Shown in pieces: positions 35,543 through 47,148 of a DNA stretch of 64,000 nucleotides. Each line of letters opens with the position of its first letter. Within the stretch, counting starts at the first letter, position 1. Source of the DNA: BOG-908 sp963795825. GTDB lineage: Bacteria > Pseudomonadota > Alphaproteobacteria > Acetobacterales > Acetobacteraceae. A program made the translations under genes and the position numbers. Location: positions 310,001 through 374,000 of the forward strand of contig CAWCIW010000002.1 in assembly GCA_963795825.1 (NCBI GenBank). Reading direction: 5' to 3'. The notes under the pieces are model-generated. The model was not told the DNA's origin. It did no database searches and worked only from the letters and a program-made list of their open reading frames with translations.

Positions 35543-36907
35543 TCAGTGCAGCTTCACCCCGGGCTCCGGCCGCCGGCTGACGAAGCTCGTGAGCGTCCGC
35601 CAGATCATCGATCCATGCCCATGCAAAGCCGCCTGGTGCATCGCATAGAGCGAGCGGTACATCAGCCGGGCGAAATAGCCCTCGATGAACATCCCGCGCC
35701 CTACGGCGAAACCCATGAGGTTGCCCACGGTGGTGTAGCGCCCGAGCGAGACCAGCGAGCCGAAATCGCGGTAGACGAACGGCTTGAGCGGATGGCCGTC
35801 CAGCCGGTAGTTGATCTGCTCGATCATGTGGCTGGCCATCTGGTGCGCGGCCTGGGCGCGCGGCGGCACGCCGTTCGGGAAGCCCTCGCGCGGGCAGGCG
35901 GCGCAGTCGCCGATGGCGAAGATGTTCGCATCGCGCGTGGTCTGCAGCGTCTGCTCCACCACGAGCTGGTTGATGCGGTTCACCTCCAGGCCGAGCGTGG
36001 CGAGGAAATCGGGGCCTTTCACGCCGGCGGACCAAACCACGAGTTCGCTGGGGATCACCTCGCCGCCATCGAGCACCACGCCGTCCGCGCGCACTTCGGA
36101 TACGCGGGCGTTGGTGCGCACTTCCACGCCCAGCGTGCCGAGCAGCTCCGCGGTGGAGACCGACATGCGTTCCGGCAGCGCCGGCAGGATGCGCGGTGCC
36201 GCCTCGATCAGGATGATCTTCACGTCGCGTTCGGGGTCGATGCGCGTCATCCCGTAGGCCACCACCTCGCGCACCGTGCGGTGCAGTTCGGCGGCCAGCT
36301 CCGTGCCGGTGGCGCCGGCGCCGATGATGGCCACGTGGAGCTGGCCGGGGCGCACCGGCTCGGGCTGGGCGTTGGCGCGCAGGCAGGCGTTCACCATGCG
36401 CTTGTTGAAGCGCGAGGCCTGCTCCGGCGTCTCCAGCGGGACGGCGTATTCGGCCGCACCCGGCGTGCCGAAATCGTTGGTGACGGAGCCCACCGCGATC
36501 ACCAGCGTGTCGTAGGGGAAGCTGCGCTGCGGGGTGACTTCGCGGCCTTCGTCGTCGATCGTGGCGGCGATCTGGATTTCGCGGCGCTCCCGGTCGATGC
36601 CGCAGAGCGCGCCGAGACGGCAGGTGAAATGGTGCCAGCGCGCCTGGGCCAGGTAGTTCAGCTCGTGCTGGGAGCGGCGCATGCCGCCGGCGGCGATCGC
36701 GTGCAGCAGCGGTTTCCAGATGTGGGTGCGGGATTTCTCCACCAGCATCACCTCGGCCTGGCGCCTGCGGCCCAGGGAATCGCCCAGTTTGGTGGCGAGT
36801 TCGAGGCCGGCGGCACCGCCGCCCACGATGACGATCTGGTGCAGGTCTGTGCTTCTGGCGTCGGCCCTCGCGGGGAGGGGGCGTAGGTCGGTTATCGTGT
36901 CTGGCAT
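35543..36907 (-). CDS. ndh: Type II NADH dehydrogenase (NAD(P)/FAD-dependent oxidoreductase)
   Basis: 454 residues. Membrane-associated, non-proton-pumping NADH:quinone oxidoreductase. FAD motif IVIVGGGAAGLELATKLG (residues about 25-42), second nucleotide-binding AIIGAGATGTELAAELH, and the FAD-closing FAIGDCAACP are in the expected order. The C-terminus includes MASHMIEQINYRLDG and the amphipathic/hydrophobic end usual in NDH-2. The start at 36907 has GGAAG eight bases upstream. The much longer open frame to 38326 runs antisense through recF and repeats and is not a gene. Confidence 0.93.
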   Translation of the reverse strand: MPDTITDLRPLPARADARSTDLHQIVIVGGGAAGLELATKLGDSLGRRRQAEVMLVEKSRTHIWKPLLHAIAAGGMRRSQHELNYLAQARWHHFTCRLGALCGIDRERREIQIAATIDDEGREVTPQRSFPYDTLVIAVGSVTNDFGTPGAAEYAVPLETPEQASRFNKRMVNACLRANAQPEPVRPGQLHVAIIGAGATGTELAAELHRTVREVVAYGMTRIDPERDVKIILIEAAPRILPALPERMSVSTAELLGTLGVEVRTNARVSEVRADGVVLDGGEVIPSELVVWSAGVKGPDFLATLGLEVNRINQLVVEQTLQTTRDANIFAIGDCAACPREGFPNGVPPRAQAAHQMASHMIEQINYRLDGHPLKPFVYRDFGSLVSLGRYTTVGNLMGFAVGRGMFIEGYFARLMYRSLYAMHQAALHGHGSMIWRTLTSFVSRRPEPGVKLH

Positions 36908-36932
36908 TCGTTGTCTTCCGCTGCGCTGCACA

Positions 36933-36994
36933 TGTAGGCAAGGAAGGCCTTCTTTTTTGGAAAAAAGAAGCAAAAAACTTTTGCTCCCTGTCGG
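36933..36994. repeat. Intergenic palindromic element, single B arm (copy 14)
   Basis: GGCCTTCTTTTTTGGAAAAAAGAAGC, AAAAAACTTTTG, half P centre CCCTGTCGG. It separates the divergent ndh and recF. Confidence 0.85.
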
Positions 36995-37048
36995 CGCGTG
37001 GGGAATCGCATCACGCTGGCGGCGTCGGTTCGTGTTAGGCCCCTGGCG

Positions 37049-38167
37049 GTGCTTACCCTGACTCGCCTGGTTCTGACCGATTTCCGCAATTATGCGACGC
37101 TTACCTGGCGGCCGGAAGCGCGCATGGCGGTGATCACCGGCCCTAACGGCTCGGGCAAGACCAACCTGCTCGAGGCGGTGGCGCTGCTCAGCCCGGGGCG
37201 CGGCTTCGGGCGCTCGCGCCTGGCGGAGATGGCGCGGCAGGGCGGGGCGGGCATCTGGGCGGTGGCGGGCCGGCTGTCCGATGGCACGTCGCAGACCGAT
37301 ATCGGCACCGGGCTGCTGGCGGCCGGCAGCGAGCGCCGGGTGTTCCGGCTCGATGGCGCCGAGCCGCGCAGCCAGGCCGAGCTCGCCGCGCGCATCGCGA
37401 TCATCTGGCTGACGCCGCAGATGGACACGCTGTTTGCCGAGAGCGCCACCGGGCGGCGTCGTTTCCTCGACCGGCTGGTATGGGCGCTGGAGCCCGGCCA
37501 TGCGCGCGAGGTCGCGTCGCACGACGCGGCTATGGCCGAGCGCCGGCGCGTTCTGGCCGCGGCACGGCAGGCGGGTTTGGCGGCCGATCCGGCGTGGCTG
37601 GCCGGGCTTGAAGAGGCGATCGCGCGGCACGGCGTGGCGGTGTCGGCCGCGCGGGCCGGTTTCGTGGCGCGGTTGAACGCGGCCCCCACCGCATCGGCGG
37701 CGTTTCCGCGCGCGCGGCTGGCGCTGGAGGACAGGGTGGCGGACCGGCTGGCGGCCGAGCCGGCGCTGGCGGTGGAGACCTGGCTGCGCGGCGAGCTGGC
37801 GGCGCGGCGGGTGGCCGATAGTGCGGCCGGCACCAGCACGCTGGGCGCGCACCGGGCGGATATGCGGCTGACCGATGCGGCGAGCGGCCTCTCGGCGGAG
37901 CGGGCGAGCACCGGGCAGTGCCGTGCGATGCTGATCGGCGTGATTCTGGCGCATGCGGCGCTGATCGCCGAGGCGCGCGGGATGGCGCCGCTGCTGCTGC
38001 TGGACGAGCCGGCGGTGCATCTGGATGGGGCCAGGCGGCTGGCGCTTTGGGAGGAACTGGCGGGGCTTGAGGCGCAGGTGTTCCTGACCGGCACGGATGC
38101 GGAGGTGTTCGAGCCTTTGCGGGGGATTGCTGCGTTCGTGAGGACCGGCGGCGGTAGCCTGGCCTGA
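37049..38167 (+). CDS. recF: DNA replication and repair protein RecF
   Basis: 372 residues from GTG 37049, whose product begins MLTLTRLVLTDFRNY like other RecF proteins; a GTG at 36998 would add 17. It loads RecA at gapped DNA with RecO/RecR. Walker A GPNGSGKTN (about 31-39), LSPGRGFGRSRLAEM, and the ABC-type C-terminus (SAERASTGQCRAMLIGVILAHA signature, broken here; LLLLDEPAVHLD Walker B) are present. recF-gyrB adjacency is conserved; dnaA and dnaN are not in the window. Confidence 0.94.
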   Translation: MLTLTRLVLTDFRNYATLTWRPEARMAVITGPNGSGKTNLLEAVALLSPGRGFGRSRLAEMARQGGAGIWAVAGRLSDGTSQTDIGTGLLAAGSERRVFRLDGAEPRSQAELAARIAIIWLTPQMDTLFAESATGRRRFLDRLVWALEPGHAREVASHDAAMAERRRVLAAARQAGLAADPAWLAGLEEAIARHGVAVSAARAGFVARLNAAPTASAAFPRARLALEDRVADRLAAEPALAVETWLRGELAARRVADSAAGTSTLGAHRADMRLTDAASGLSAERASTGQCRAMLIGVILAHAALIAEARGMAPLLLLDEPAVHLDGARRLALWEELAGLEAQVFLTGTDAEVFEPLRGIAAFVRTGGGSLA

Positions 38168-38169
38168 AG

Positions 38170-38300
38170 AAAGCAAGGCCTTCTTTTCTGAAGAAAAGAA
38201 GCAAGAGACTTTTGGTCCCTGTCGGGGAGTGCTGAAAGGTCGCCGACAGGGAGCAAAAGCTTTTTGGTCCTTTTTCTCGAAAAAGGACTGCTTGCTTCCT
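38170..38300. repeat. Intergenic palindromic element, B-P-A unit (copy 15)
   Basis: Same architecture and almost the same sequence as the rpsB-tsf copy (2694-2822), including GTCCCTGTCGGGGAG.GCTGAAA. It lies between recF and gyrB. Confidence 0.93.
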
Positions 38301-38370
38301 ACCCTGGCTTCCCCCGCGCAAAACACCTATAATAAGGAGTCTTCCCTACCTCCCGGAGCACCACCCAAGC

Positions 38371-40821
<2,451 letters not shown>

Positions 40822-40844
40822 GGGCTGGCTGTTTTAAGGCGAGG

Positions 40845-41024
40845 TAGAAGGCAGTCCTTTTTCGAGAAAAAGGACCAAAAAGCTTTTGCTATGACGCCTG
40901 CACAGGGGCTTACGCTCGTTCTGCCAGCCGATATGGCTGCGGTGAGAGCTTCGCTTTGGTGCAGGCGCCGGGAGCAAAAGCTTTTTGGTCCTTTTTCTCG
41001 GAAAAGGACCGCTTTCTTGCTTGC
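40845..41024. repeat. Intergenic palindromic element, A-G-A unit (copy 16)
   Basis: Two A arms (CGAG and CTCGG loops), G centre GACGCCTGCAC...GTGCAGGCGCC, inner hairpin CAGCCGATATGGCTG. It lies between gyrB and the RidA-like gene. Confidence 0.93.
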
Positions 41025-41072
41025 CGACATCGAGTGCGCCTAGCTGCGCCCGACCAACATAGGAGAGACCAC

Positions 41073-41424
41073 ATGAGCCGGATCATACGCACCGAGCCGA
41101 ACGCGATCCTGTCCAAAGCCGTCGAATACCACGGCTTCGTCTATACGCAGGGGATGGTGGCCAGCGACACCACCGCGGACATCACCGGGCAGACGCGCGA
41201 CGTGCTGGCACAGATCGAACTCGATCCTCGAGCAGCACGGCACCGACAACACGCGCATCCTGCAGGCGCAGATCTGGCTCAAGAACATCGCGGATCGTGC
41301 CGCCATGAATGCGGTATGGACGGCCTGGCTGCCCGAGGGCCAGGCGCCCGCGCGCGTGTGCGTTCAGGCCGAACTGGCCGATCCGGCGCTTCTCGTGGAA
41401 ATCATGGTTACGACGTGCAAATGA
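41073..41424 (+). pseudogene. RidA/YjgF-family enamine deaminase, frameshifted
   Basis: The start MSRIIRTEPNAILSKAVEYHG follows AGGAGAG. The first 50 residues (YTQGMVASDTTADITGQTRDVLAQIE) match RidA-type proteins that hydrolyse reactive enamine/imine intermediates. A surplus C at about 41220 shifts the frame; ILEQHGTDNTRILQAQIWLKN through GQAPARVCVQAELADPALLVEI continues in another frame to TGA 41422-41424. The arginine of APARVCVQAELADP is the family's substrate-binding Arg. Total length fits 117 codons plus one base. Confidence 0.86.
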
Positions 41425-41657
41425 CTAAACATGCCGATATGTCACGCCTCGGCGAAAACGTCACACTCAGATCACACACTGTTTCGTGATCGCACGATTT
41501 GCCAGATTTATGACTCTCTTCCTAAAAACCCTGATCGTGCACAGCTGGAAATTGGTTAAAGCAGTGGTTTATCGCTCAGCCGTGATCTAAACGGTTGCCA
41601 GGGTTGCGCGCGCATTGTTACCGAAGATGTCAGTTAGATGGCTTTCTCGGAGGGCGC

Positions 41658-42431
41658 ATGTTCGCTGGCGGCAAAAAGATCGCGGTTTTGAGCGCGTTGG
41701 TTGCAACGGTGGCGATCGCCGGCGTGAGCCAAGCCGCCGCCCGCGCCGGCCGGCACCATGCCACCTATTCCCGCAACGCCTTCTACAACCACACCGCCCA
41801 TGCCCATGCCGCTTACGCGCGCGCCGAGTATGCCCGTGCCGCCTATCCGGCGGTAAGGTATGCCCACGTGATCCAATGCGTGGCCTTCGCCAAGGCAGAT
41901 GCCGGTATCGAGATTTCCGGCAACGCCCGTGACTGGTGGAGCAATGCCGCCGGCATCTACGAGCGCGGCAGCCGGCCGGAAAACGGCAGCGTGCTCAGCT
42001 TCCGCGCGAACGGACGTATGCCGCTGGGCCATGTGGCCGTGGTGTCCGGCGTGTCCGACAGCCGCACCATCGTGATCGACCAGAGCCACTGGAACAGCAA
42101 TGGCATCGCGCGCGACATCGAGGTGAAGGACGTATCCGAGGACAACGACTGGAGCGCGGTGCGCGTGCAGCTTGGCCATGGTGGCGCCTTTGGCAGCATC
42201 TACCCCACACACGGCTTCATCTATCCGCGGCCCGACCGCGGCGTGATGCAGGCGAACATCACGCATGCGCCGATGCCGATGCTCGATCCGGCGCCGGCCG
42301 ATCTGCGCCGGTCGCGGCGTGCGGTGGCGGCGCTGGAGGTGGCGGAGGCGCCGGAGCGTGCTTCGGGGCGGCCGTTGGATCTGCGTATCGGCGGGCTATC
42401 GTTTGACGCGCCTAGCCGGGGATTGCAGTAA
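41658..42431 (+). CDS. Secreted CHAP-domain amidase/endopeptidase
   Basis: 257 residues from ATG 41658 with GGAGGG just upstream. Signal peptide MFAGGKKIAVLSALVATVAIAG...SQAAARA. A His/Ala/Tyr-rich spacer (about 30-68) precedes the CHAP domain: catalytic Cys74 in HVIQCVAFAKADAG, His125 in MPLGHVAVVSG, and an acidic/amide third residue in IDQSHWN. CHAP enzymes cleave peptidoglycan cross-bridges or stem peptides. The C-terminal 40 residues are low-complexity. A 233-bp gap before it holds its promoter, not resolved by eye. Confidence 0.87.
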   Translation: MFAGGKKIAVLSALVATVAIAGVSQAAARAGRHHATYSRNAFYNHTAHAHAAYARAEYARAAYPAVRYAHVIQCVAFAKADAGIEISGNARDWWSNAAGIYERGSRPENGSVLSFRANGRMPLGHVAVVSGVSDSRTIVIDQSHWNSNGIARDIEVKDVSEDNDWSAVRVQLGHGGAFGSIYPTHGFIYPRPDRGVMQANITHAPMPMLDPAPADLRRSRRAVAALEVAEAPERASGRPLDLRIGGLSFDAPSRGLQ

Positions 42432-42607
42432 GGAAGGAAGCAGTCCTTTTTTGAAAAAAAGGACCAAAAAACTTTTGCTCCTCCGCTTGCACCTAATCTC
42501 CCATTATCTCTGCAAGCGCTTGCGCCTGCAGGAGTAAAGTGGGCCCTGGTGCAGGCGGGGGAGCAAAAGTTTTTTGGTCCTTTTTTCAAAAAAGGACTGC
42601 TTGCCTT
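42432..42607. repeat. Intergenic palindromic element, A-G-A unit (copy 17)
   Basis: A arms with TTTTTTGAAAAAAA and TTTTTTCAAAAAA loops; G centre divergent (CCGCTTGCAC...GTGCAGGCGG) with inner CTGCAAGCGCTTGCG.CTGCAG. It lies between convergent CHAP and grpE genes. Confidence 0.9.
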
Positions 42608-43175
42608 AGGCTTTGGTATCCACCCCAGCCTGATCCCCAGACTTGGCAACAACCACCATAGCCGGCCGCAGCAGCCGCCCATTCAACGTCCAGGCCCGGC
42701 TCCAGGACTGCACAACAGTCCCCGGCGGATGCTCGGACGAGGGCTGCTCCGCCATCGCCTGATGCAGGTTGGCATCGAACGGCTTGCCCACCGGATCATC
42801 CGCCTGGATGCCGTTGCGCTCCAGCAGCGCCACGAAGCTGCGTTCCACGCCCTCGAAACCGTCGCGCAGCTTGGTCACGATCTCCGGCTCGCCGGGTGTG
42901 GCGGCCGGCAGGCTGCAGATACCGCGACGCAGGTTCTCGGCGGCTTCCACCACGTCCTTGGCGAATTTCTGCACGGCGTATTGGCGGGTCTCGTCGACCT
43001 CACGCTTGCCGCGTGCCTTGATGTTCTGCGCATCGGCCTCTGCGCGCATCCACTTGTCGCGCATCTCGTCGCGCTCGGCTTCGAGCTCGGCGATGCGGCG
43101 GGCGGCCTCGCTCATCAGGGCGTCCGGGCCGGGGTTCTCGGCGGCGGTTTCGGGCTGTTCGAAGATGTCGCTCAT
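42606..43175 (-). CDS. grpE: Heat-shock protein GrpE
   Basis: 189 residues from MSDIFEQPE at 43175. DnaK nucleotide-exchange factor. Long N-terminal coiled coil (ARRIAELEAERDEMRDKWMR), then the DAQNIKARGKREVDE motif and the C-terminal beta domain with HQAMAEQPSSEHPPGTVVQ and LRPAMVVVAK. The open frame extends 23 codons upstream, but the family start is MSD. Same strand as hrcA, as usual, but with a membrane-protein gene between. No CIRCE element was found. Confidence 0.96.
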   Translation of the reverse strand: MSDIFEQPETAAENPGPDALMSEAARRIAELEAERDEMRDKWMRAEADAQNIKARGKREVDETRQYAVQKFAKDVVEAAENLRRGICSLPAATPGEPEIVTKLRDGFEGVERSFVALLERNGIQADDPVGKPFDANLHQAMAEQPSSEHPPGTVVQSWSRAWTLNGRLLRPAMVVVAKSGDQAGVDTKA

Positions 43176-43254
43176 AGAGGCGGAATTAGGCGATCCGGCC
43201 CCGCTGGACAAGGGCATGCTGCGCGCAGGCGGGAGCCTCGGCACGGCAGCCGGA

Positions 43255-44037
43255 TCACGCGGTTTTCGTGCGTACCCTGGCGATCACGAGCTGGCCGGGC
43301 ACGCGGTAGGCCACGCGCCAGCTTACACGCACCGGCCGGCCAGGCCCGATCGTCTGCCAGATGAGGAACAGCAAGGCTGCCAATGCGGCGACCACGAGCA
43401 GCGGCACCACTATATGGATGAACTGCTCGTGCGCTGTGGGCGGCGGTGCGGCCGGTGCCTGGGTCGGCAGCGGCACCTCGACGCCACGGCGCGGCGCCGC
43501 CGCCTCGTGGTGCGGCCCGCGTACCAGTTCCGGCGTGCTGCTCGGCCAGAGCAACCACTCCGCGCCGAGCAAAGCGAGCAGGGCACTGGTGGCCGCGATC
43601 ACCGTGCCCATGCCGGCTTGCAGCGACATGCGGTCGGCGCGGCGCCCTGCCTTGCGGCGGCGTTCCCGGCGGCGCCCTGTGGAAAGGCCCAAGGCGGGCG
43701 CACCGTCCGGGGTGGGAGCGGCCGGAAGCTGCGCGTTGCCGCGGTTTGCGTCGCGGCGGCGCTCCGAGGGCGGCCGCTGACGATAGCCATCTTTGATGCG
43801 GCCGATGGTGGGCACCACTATGTAGGTGGGCAGCGGTGCGACCGCGGCGGCTTCCTCCATCGCCGCGGCTTCCTGGCCGCCGCGATAGGCGAGGCTGGCG
43901 GCATAGGCGCGCAGGGCTTCGTGGCCCTCGATGACGATGAAGCGCGGCATGCGCTTGAGTGCGGCATCCAGTTCGTCCCGCGAGCGGACATGGGCGGCCG
44001 CGAAGAAGCGCATCGCGTGCCAGAAACGGCGTAGCAT
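43255..44037 (-). CDS. Two-TM hypothetical protein between hrcA and grpE
   Basis: 260 residues. A hydrophilic N-terminal part (MRFFAAAHVRSRDELDAALKRMPRFIVIEGHEALR) is followed by a Lys/Arg-rich linker (GRRRERRRKAGRRADRM), a hydrophobic helix (GTVIAATSALLALLGAEWLLW), a Pro-rich loop and a second helix (FIHIVVPLLVVAALAALLFLIW). The basic linker predicts a cytoplasmic N-terminus. Family not recognised. It is co-directional with hrcA and grpE, 79 nt before grpE, so it may be co-expressed with the chaperone genes. Confidence 0.7.
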   Translation of the reverse strand: MLRRFWHAMRFFAAAHVRSRDELDAALKRMPRFIVIEGHEALRAYAASLAYRGGQEAAAMEEAAAVAPLPTYIVVPTIGRIKDGYRQRPPSERRRDANRGNAQLPAAPTPDGAPALGLSTGRRRERRRKAGRRADRMSLQAGMGTVIAATSALLALLGAEWLLWPSSTPELVRGPHHEAAAPRRGVEVPLPTQAPAAPPPTAHEQFIHIVVPLLVVAALAALLFLIWQTIGPGRPVRVSWRVAYRVPGQLVIARVRTKTA

Positions 44038-44142
44038 TCGTGGCCTTCGGCTATCAGTCGTACGCGATTTTAGCCCGGGTGCGGCGTTTGGAACAGTGCG
44101 TTGGCGTCATGGGTTTATGGCAAGTTGATTAGTGTTGGGACA

Positions 44143-44327
44143 GCAAGGAAGAAAGCAGTCCTTTTTCGAGAAAAAGGACCAAAAAGCTTTTGCCATGACG
44201 GCTGCACGAGGATCGCCTCTCATTGCAGCCGTGTAGGCTGGCACATTAAAGTAAGCCCCGGTGCAGGCGTCGGAGCAAAAGTTTTTTGGTCCTTTTTTTC
44301 CAAAAAAGGACTGCTTTCTTACTTGCC
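44143..44327. repeat. Intergenic palindromic element, A-G-A unit (copy 18)
   Basis: A arms with CGAG and TTTTTTTCCAAAAAA loops, G centre TGACGGCTGCAC...GTGCAGGCGTC. It lies between hrcA and the two-TM gene. Confidence 0.92.
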
Positions 44328-44336
44328 TGACGCACC

Positions 44337-45395
44337 CTACCCCAGCAACTGACCAATTACCCGCGCCGTATAATCCACCACAGGAATGATGCGCCCGTAA
44401 TTGATGCGGGTGGGACCGATCACGCCGATGGCGCCCACGATACGGTCCGCCGCATTGCGCGCCGGCGCCACGATCATCGACACGCCGCTGGAGCCGAACA
44501 GCGCACTCTCCGCGCCGATGAAGATGCGCACGCCGTCCGACTGCTCCGCCAGTTCGAGCAGCCGCATCATGGTCTCCTGCGTCTCCAGCCGGTCGAACAG
44601 CACCTGGATCGCGGCGAGGTTCTCGATCTGCGTCACGTCCGCCAGCAGCCTGCCCTGGCCACGCACGATCAGGCTGCCGCCGCGCGCGGAGACGTCCGTC
44701 CAGGTAGCAAGGCCCGCTTCCACGACGCCGGCGGCCAGTATGTCGAGCTGCCCGCGGTCCAGCGCCATCTCGTCCGATACCCGGCGGCGCAGGTCCGACA
44801 GGGTGCGGCCGGCGGCGCGCGCGTTCAGGTAGTTGGCGGCCTCGGTGAGTGCCGAAGGCGGCAGGCCGGGCGGTATCTGGATGACGCGGTTCTCCACCTG
44901 GCCGTCGGCGGCGACCAGGATCACCAGCGCGCGGCCGGAGCCCAGCGAGGCGAACTCGATATGTTTGATGGCGCCGTCCGATTTCGGTGCGAGCACCATG
45001 CCGGCGGCCTGGCTGAGGCCGGACAGCATGGCGGAGGCATCTGTCAGCGTATCCTGCAGGCTTCTGCCGTGAGCCGCGAGCTGGCGGCTGATCGCCTCGC
45101 GCTCGTCGTCCGGCAGATCGCCGAACTGCAGCAGGCCGTCGACGAACAGGCGCAGGCCGCGGTCCGTGGGCAGGCGGCCGGCGCTGGCATGTGGCGCGTA
45201 GAGGAGGCCGGAATCGGTCAGGTCCGCCATCACGTTGCGTATGGTGGCGGGCGAGAGGGCGATCGGCAGGCGGCGGGCCAGGGTGCGGCTGCCTACGGGT
45301 TCGCCGGTGCCTACGTATTGCTCTACGATTTCGCGCAGGACGGCGGCGGCTCTTGGGTCCAGGCCTGGGGGGAGTGGCTTGGGGGCGAAGTCCAT
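44337..45395 (-). CDS. hrcA: Heat-inducible transcription repressor HrcA
   Basis: 352 residues. Represses chaperone operons through CIRCE. The N-terminal winged helix has RAAAVLREIVEQYVGTGEPVGSRTL and SPATIRNVMADLTDSGLLYAPHASAGR (each in parts), a near-diagnostic HrcA signature; the C-terminus has VVDYTARVIGQLL. Start MDFAPKPLPPG at 45395. Its expected CIRCE (TTAGCACTC-N9-GAGTGCTAA) is not visible anywhere near hrcA or grpE, so any target operons lie outside the window. Confidence 0.95.
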   Translation of the reverse strand: MDFAPKPLPPGLDPRAAAVLREIVEQYVGTGEPVGSRTLARRLPIALSPATIRNVMADLTDSGLLYAPHASAGRLPTDRGLRLFVDGLLQFGDLPDDEREAISRQLAAHGRSLQDTLTDASAMLSGLSQAAGMVLAPKSDGAIKHIEFASLGSGRALVILVAADGQVENRVIQIPPGLPPSALTEAANYLNARAAGRTLSDLRRRVSDEMALDRGQLDILAAGVVEAGLATWTDVSARGGSLIVRGQGRLLADVTQIENLAAIQVLFDRLETQETMMRLLELAEQSDGVRIFIGAESALFGSSGVSMIVAPARNAADRIVGAIGVIGPTRINYGRIIPVVDYTARVIGQLLG

Positions 45396-45418
45396 CCTGG
45401 GGAGTGTAGCTTAGGAAG

Positions 45419-45472
45419 TGCAGGCAAGGCCTTCTTTTCTGAAGAAAAGAAGCAAAAGACTTTTGACTCCCG
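45419..45472. repeat. Intergenic palindromic element, single B arm (copy 19)
   Basis: GGCCTTCTTTTCTGAAGAAAAGAAGC, AAAAGACTTTTG; the centre and right arm are missing. It lies between hldE and hrcA, both minus. Confidence 0.85.
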
Positions 45473-45495
45473 TCTATCGTCTCTTCGGCGGGGTT

Positions 45496-46870
45496 CTATC
45501 CTGCCAGGACTTCGCCGCCCCAGCCTCTTACGAGTTCGGCCATGCTGGGGGCTGGGGCTGGGTCGATCAGGAGGTCCGGGCGTAGCTGGCGGAGGGTTTC
45601 GGCCTGCGAGCCCTCGGCGATCAGGCAGATCAGGTCGACGGAGTCCAGGCCGGCGGCCTCGGCCAGGGTGCGCTTGGTGATGTCCAACTCGTCGGGGGCG
45701 GCTTCCATGCCCAGCACCAGGCGATCGCAGGCGGCGCGCGCCACATCGAGCCTGTTGCGGTTGAAGCGCTCCGGCGTGGTGGTGATCAGCGCGGTGCGCA
45801 GGCCCATGCGGCGCCAGCGATCCACCTGCTCCACCGCCACCTCGCAGGCCACGATCTTGCGCAGCGCGCGGCCCTGCGGCGTCAGCATCGCGATCAGATC
45901 CGTGCCCTGGGCCACCGCCATGCCGGGCTGCCCGGCCGCCACGCCCATCGCCAGGTTGGCCAGCCTTACCGCAAGCGGCAGCTTGAGGCCGATCGCCAGG
46001 CTGGCGGCCAGCGCGGAAACCACCGTGTCGCCGGAACCCGCCAGGTCGAACACCTCGGACATCACCGGCGGCACGTGGAGCACGTCGTCGGCCGAGACCA
46101 GCGAGAGGCCGTCCGCGCCACGGTTGACCACGACGGCGCCGAAGCCGTGCGCGGTGCGCAGCCAGGCGGCGGCGGCCTCGATACGCCGGTCCGAACTCGA
46201 CATCCATGCCGGTGACGGCGCCCAGCTCGCGCAAGGTGGGCACGGCGAGGTCCGCCCCGGCATAGCGGTCGTAATCGGGGCCGCGCGGATCGACCACGGT
46301 GGGGCGGCCGGCGGCGCGCGCCGCTTCGATGATGCGGGCGGCCACGTCGCCGGTGAGCAAACCCTTGCGGTAGTCCGACAGCACGGTGACCGAGGTGGCC
46401 GCCAGCGCGTCGCCGGCGATGCGCAGCATGCGCTCGGCCAGTTTGGGGTGGATCGGGCCGGTGACTTCCTGGTCGGTGCGCAGCAATTGCTGGCCGCCGG
46501 CGATAAAGCGGGTTTTCACCGTGGTGCAGCGGCCGCCTTGCACGAGAAGCCAGGGCTCCACGTTGGGCTGTCCGCCGATCAGGCCGGTGAGGTCCGAGCC
46601 CGACTGGTCGTCGCCCACGACGGATACGAACGCGACGGCGGCGCCGATGGCGGTGAGGTTGCGCACGAGATTGCCGGCGCCGCCTGGCAGGGCCAGCTCG
46701 CGATAGACTTCCAGCACGGGCACCGGCGCCTCGGGGCTGATGCGGGCGACGCTGCCATAGACGTAGCGGTCGAGCATGGCGTCGCCGATGACCAGGACGC
46801 TGGCGCGGGACAGGCGCGGTATCGCCTCGGCGAGTTCCGCGTCCATTACCGTGGGTTCATCTGCGTTCAT
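45496..46870 (-). pseudogene. hldE: HldE-like bifunctional heptose kinase, frameshifted, with degenerate second domain
   Basis: Start MNADEPTVMDAEL at 46870. The N-terminal ribokinase-type domain (VLVIGDAMLDRYVYG, RISPEAPVPVLE, GGAGNLVRNL) makes heptose 1,7-bisphosphate for LPS inner core. A surplus T at about 46195 (GAGTTCGG for GAGTCGG) breaks the frame; RRIEAAAAWLRTAHGFGAVVV and the kinase motif DLAGSGDTVVSALAA resume in another frame. The last 130 residues align with the HldE nucleotidyltransferase domain, but its HxGH motif is replaced (FNRNR where FDILHAGH is expected), so adenylyl transfer is probably lost. A separate transferase may exist. Confidence 0.85.
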
Positions 46871-46943
46871 TGCCGCATCCGTATCGGCGCGGAGGGGTTG
46901 AGGCAAGATCAATACTGGGCGGTTTTGAGGCGGGCTCGTTGGT

Positions 46944-47126
46944 AGGAAGGAAGCAAGGCCTTCTTTTTCGAGAAAAAGAAGCAAAAAGCTTTTGTTCCGA
47001 CGCTGCACGGGGATCTGGCTCTTATTGCAGGCGCATCGATCTGCAGTGCGTGGGTAAGCCATGGGGCAGGCTTCGGAGCAAAAGCTTTTTGGTCCTTTTT
47101 CTCGAAAAAGGACTGCTTTCTTGCCT
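46944..47126. repeat. Intergenic palindromic element, B-G-A unit (copy 20)
   Basis: B arm with CGAG loop, G centre, right A arm. Its central 55 bp (47006-47060) is the reverse complement of 63874-63928 in copy 23 with about two mismatches. Confidence 0.93.
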
Positions 47127-47148
47127 GTCTTGTGGCGTATTCAGCTGG

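Noticed and set aside
36908..38326. Upstream half of a 927-codon minus-strand open frame covering recF antisense
   Set aside because: Only 35543-36907 encodes a recognisable protein (NDH-2). The rest is antisense to recF and reads through repeats; it is low-complexity, as expected in GC-rich DNA.
43176..45500. CIRCE element near hrcA/grpE
   Set aside because: No TTAGCACTC-N9-GAGTGCTAA or close variant seen on either strand.
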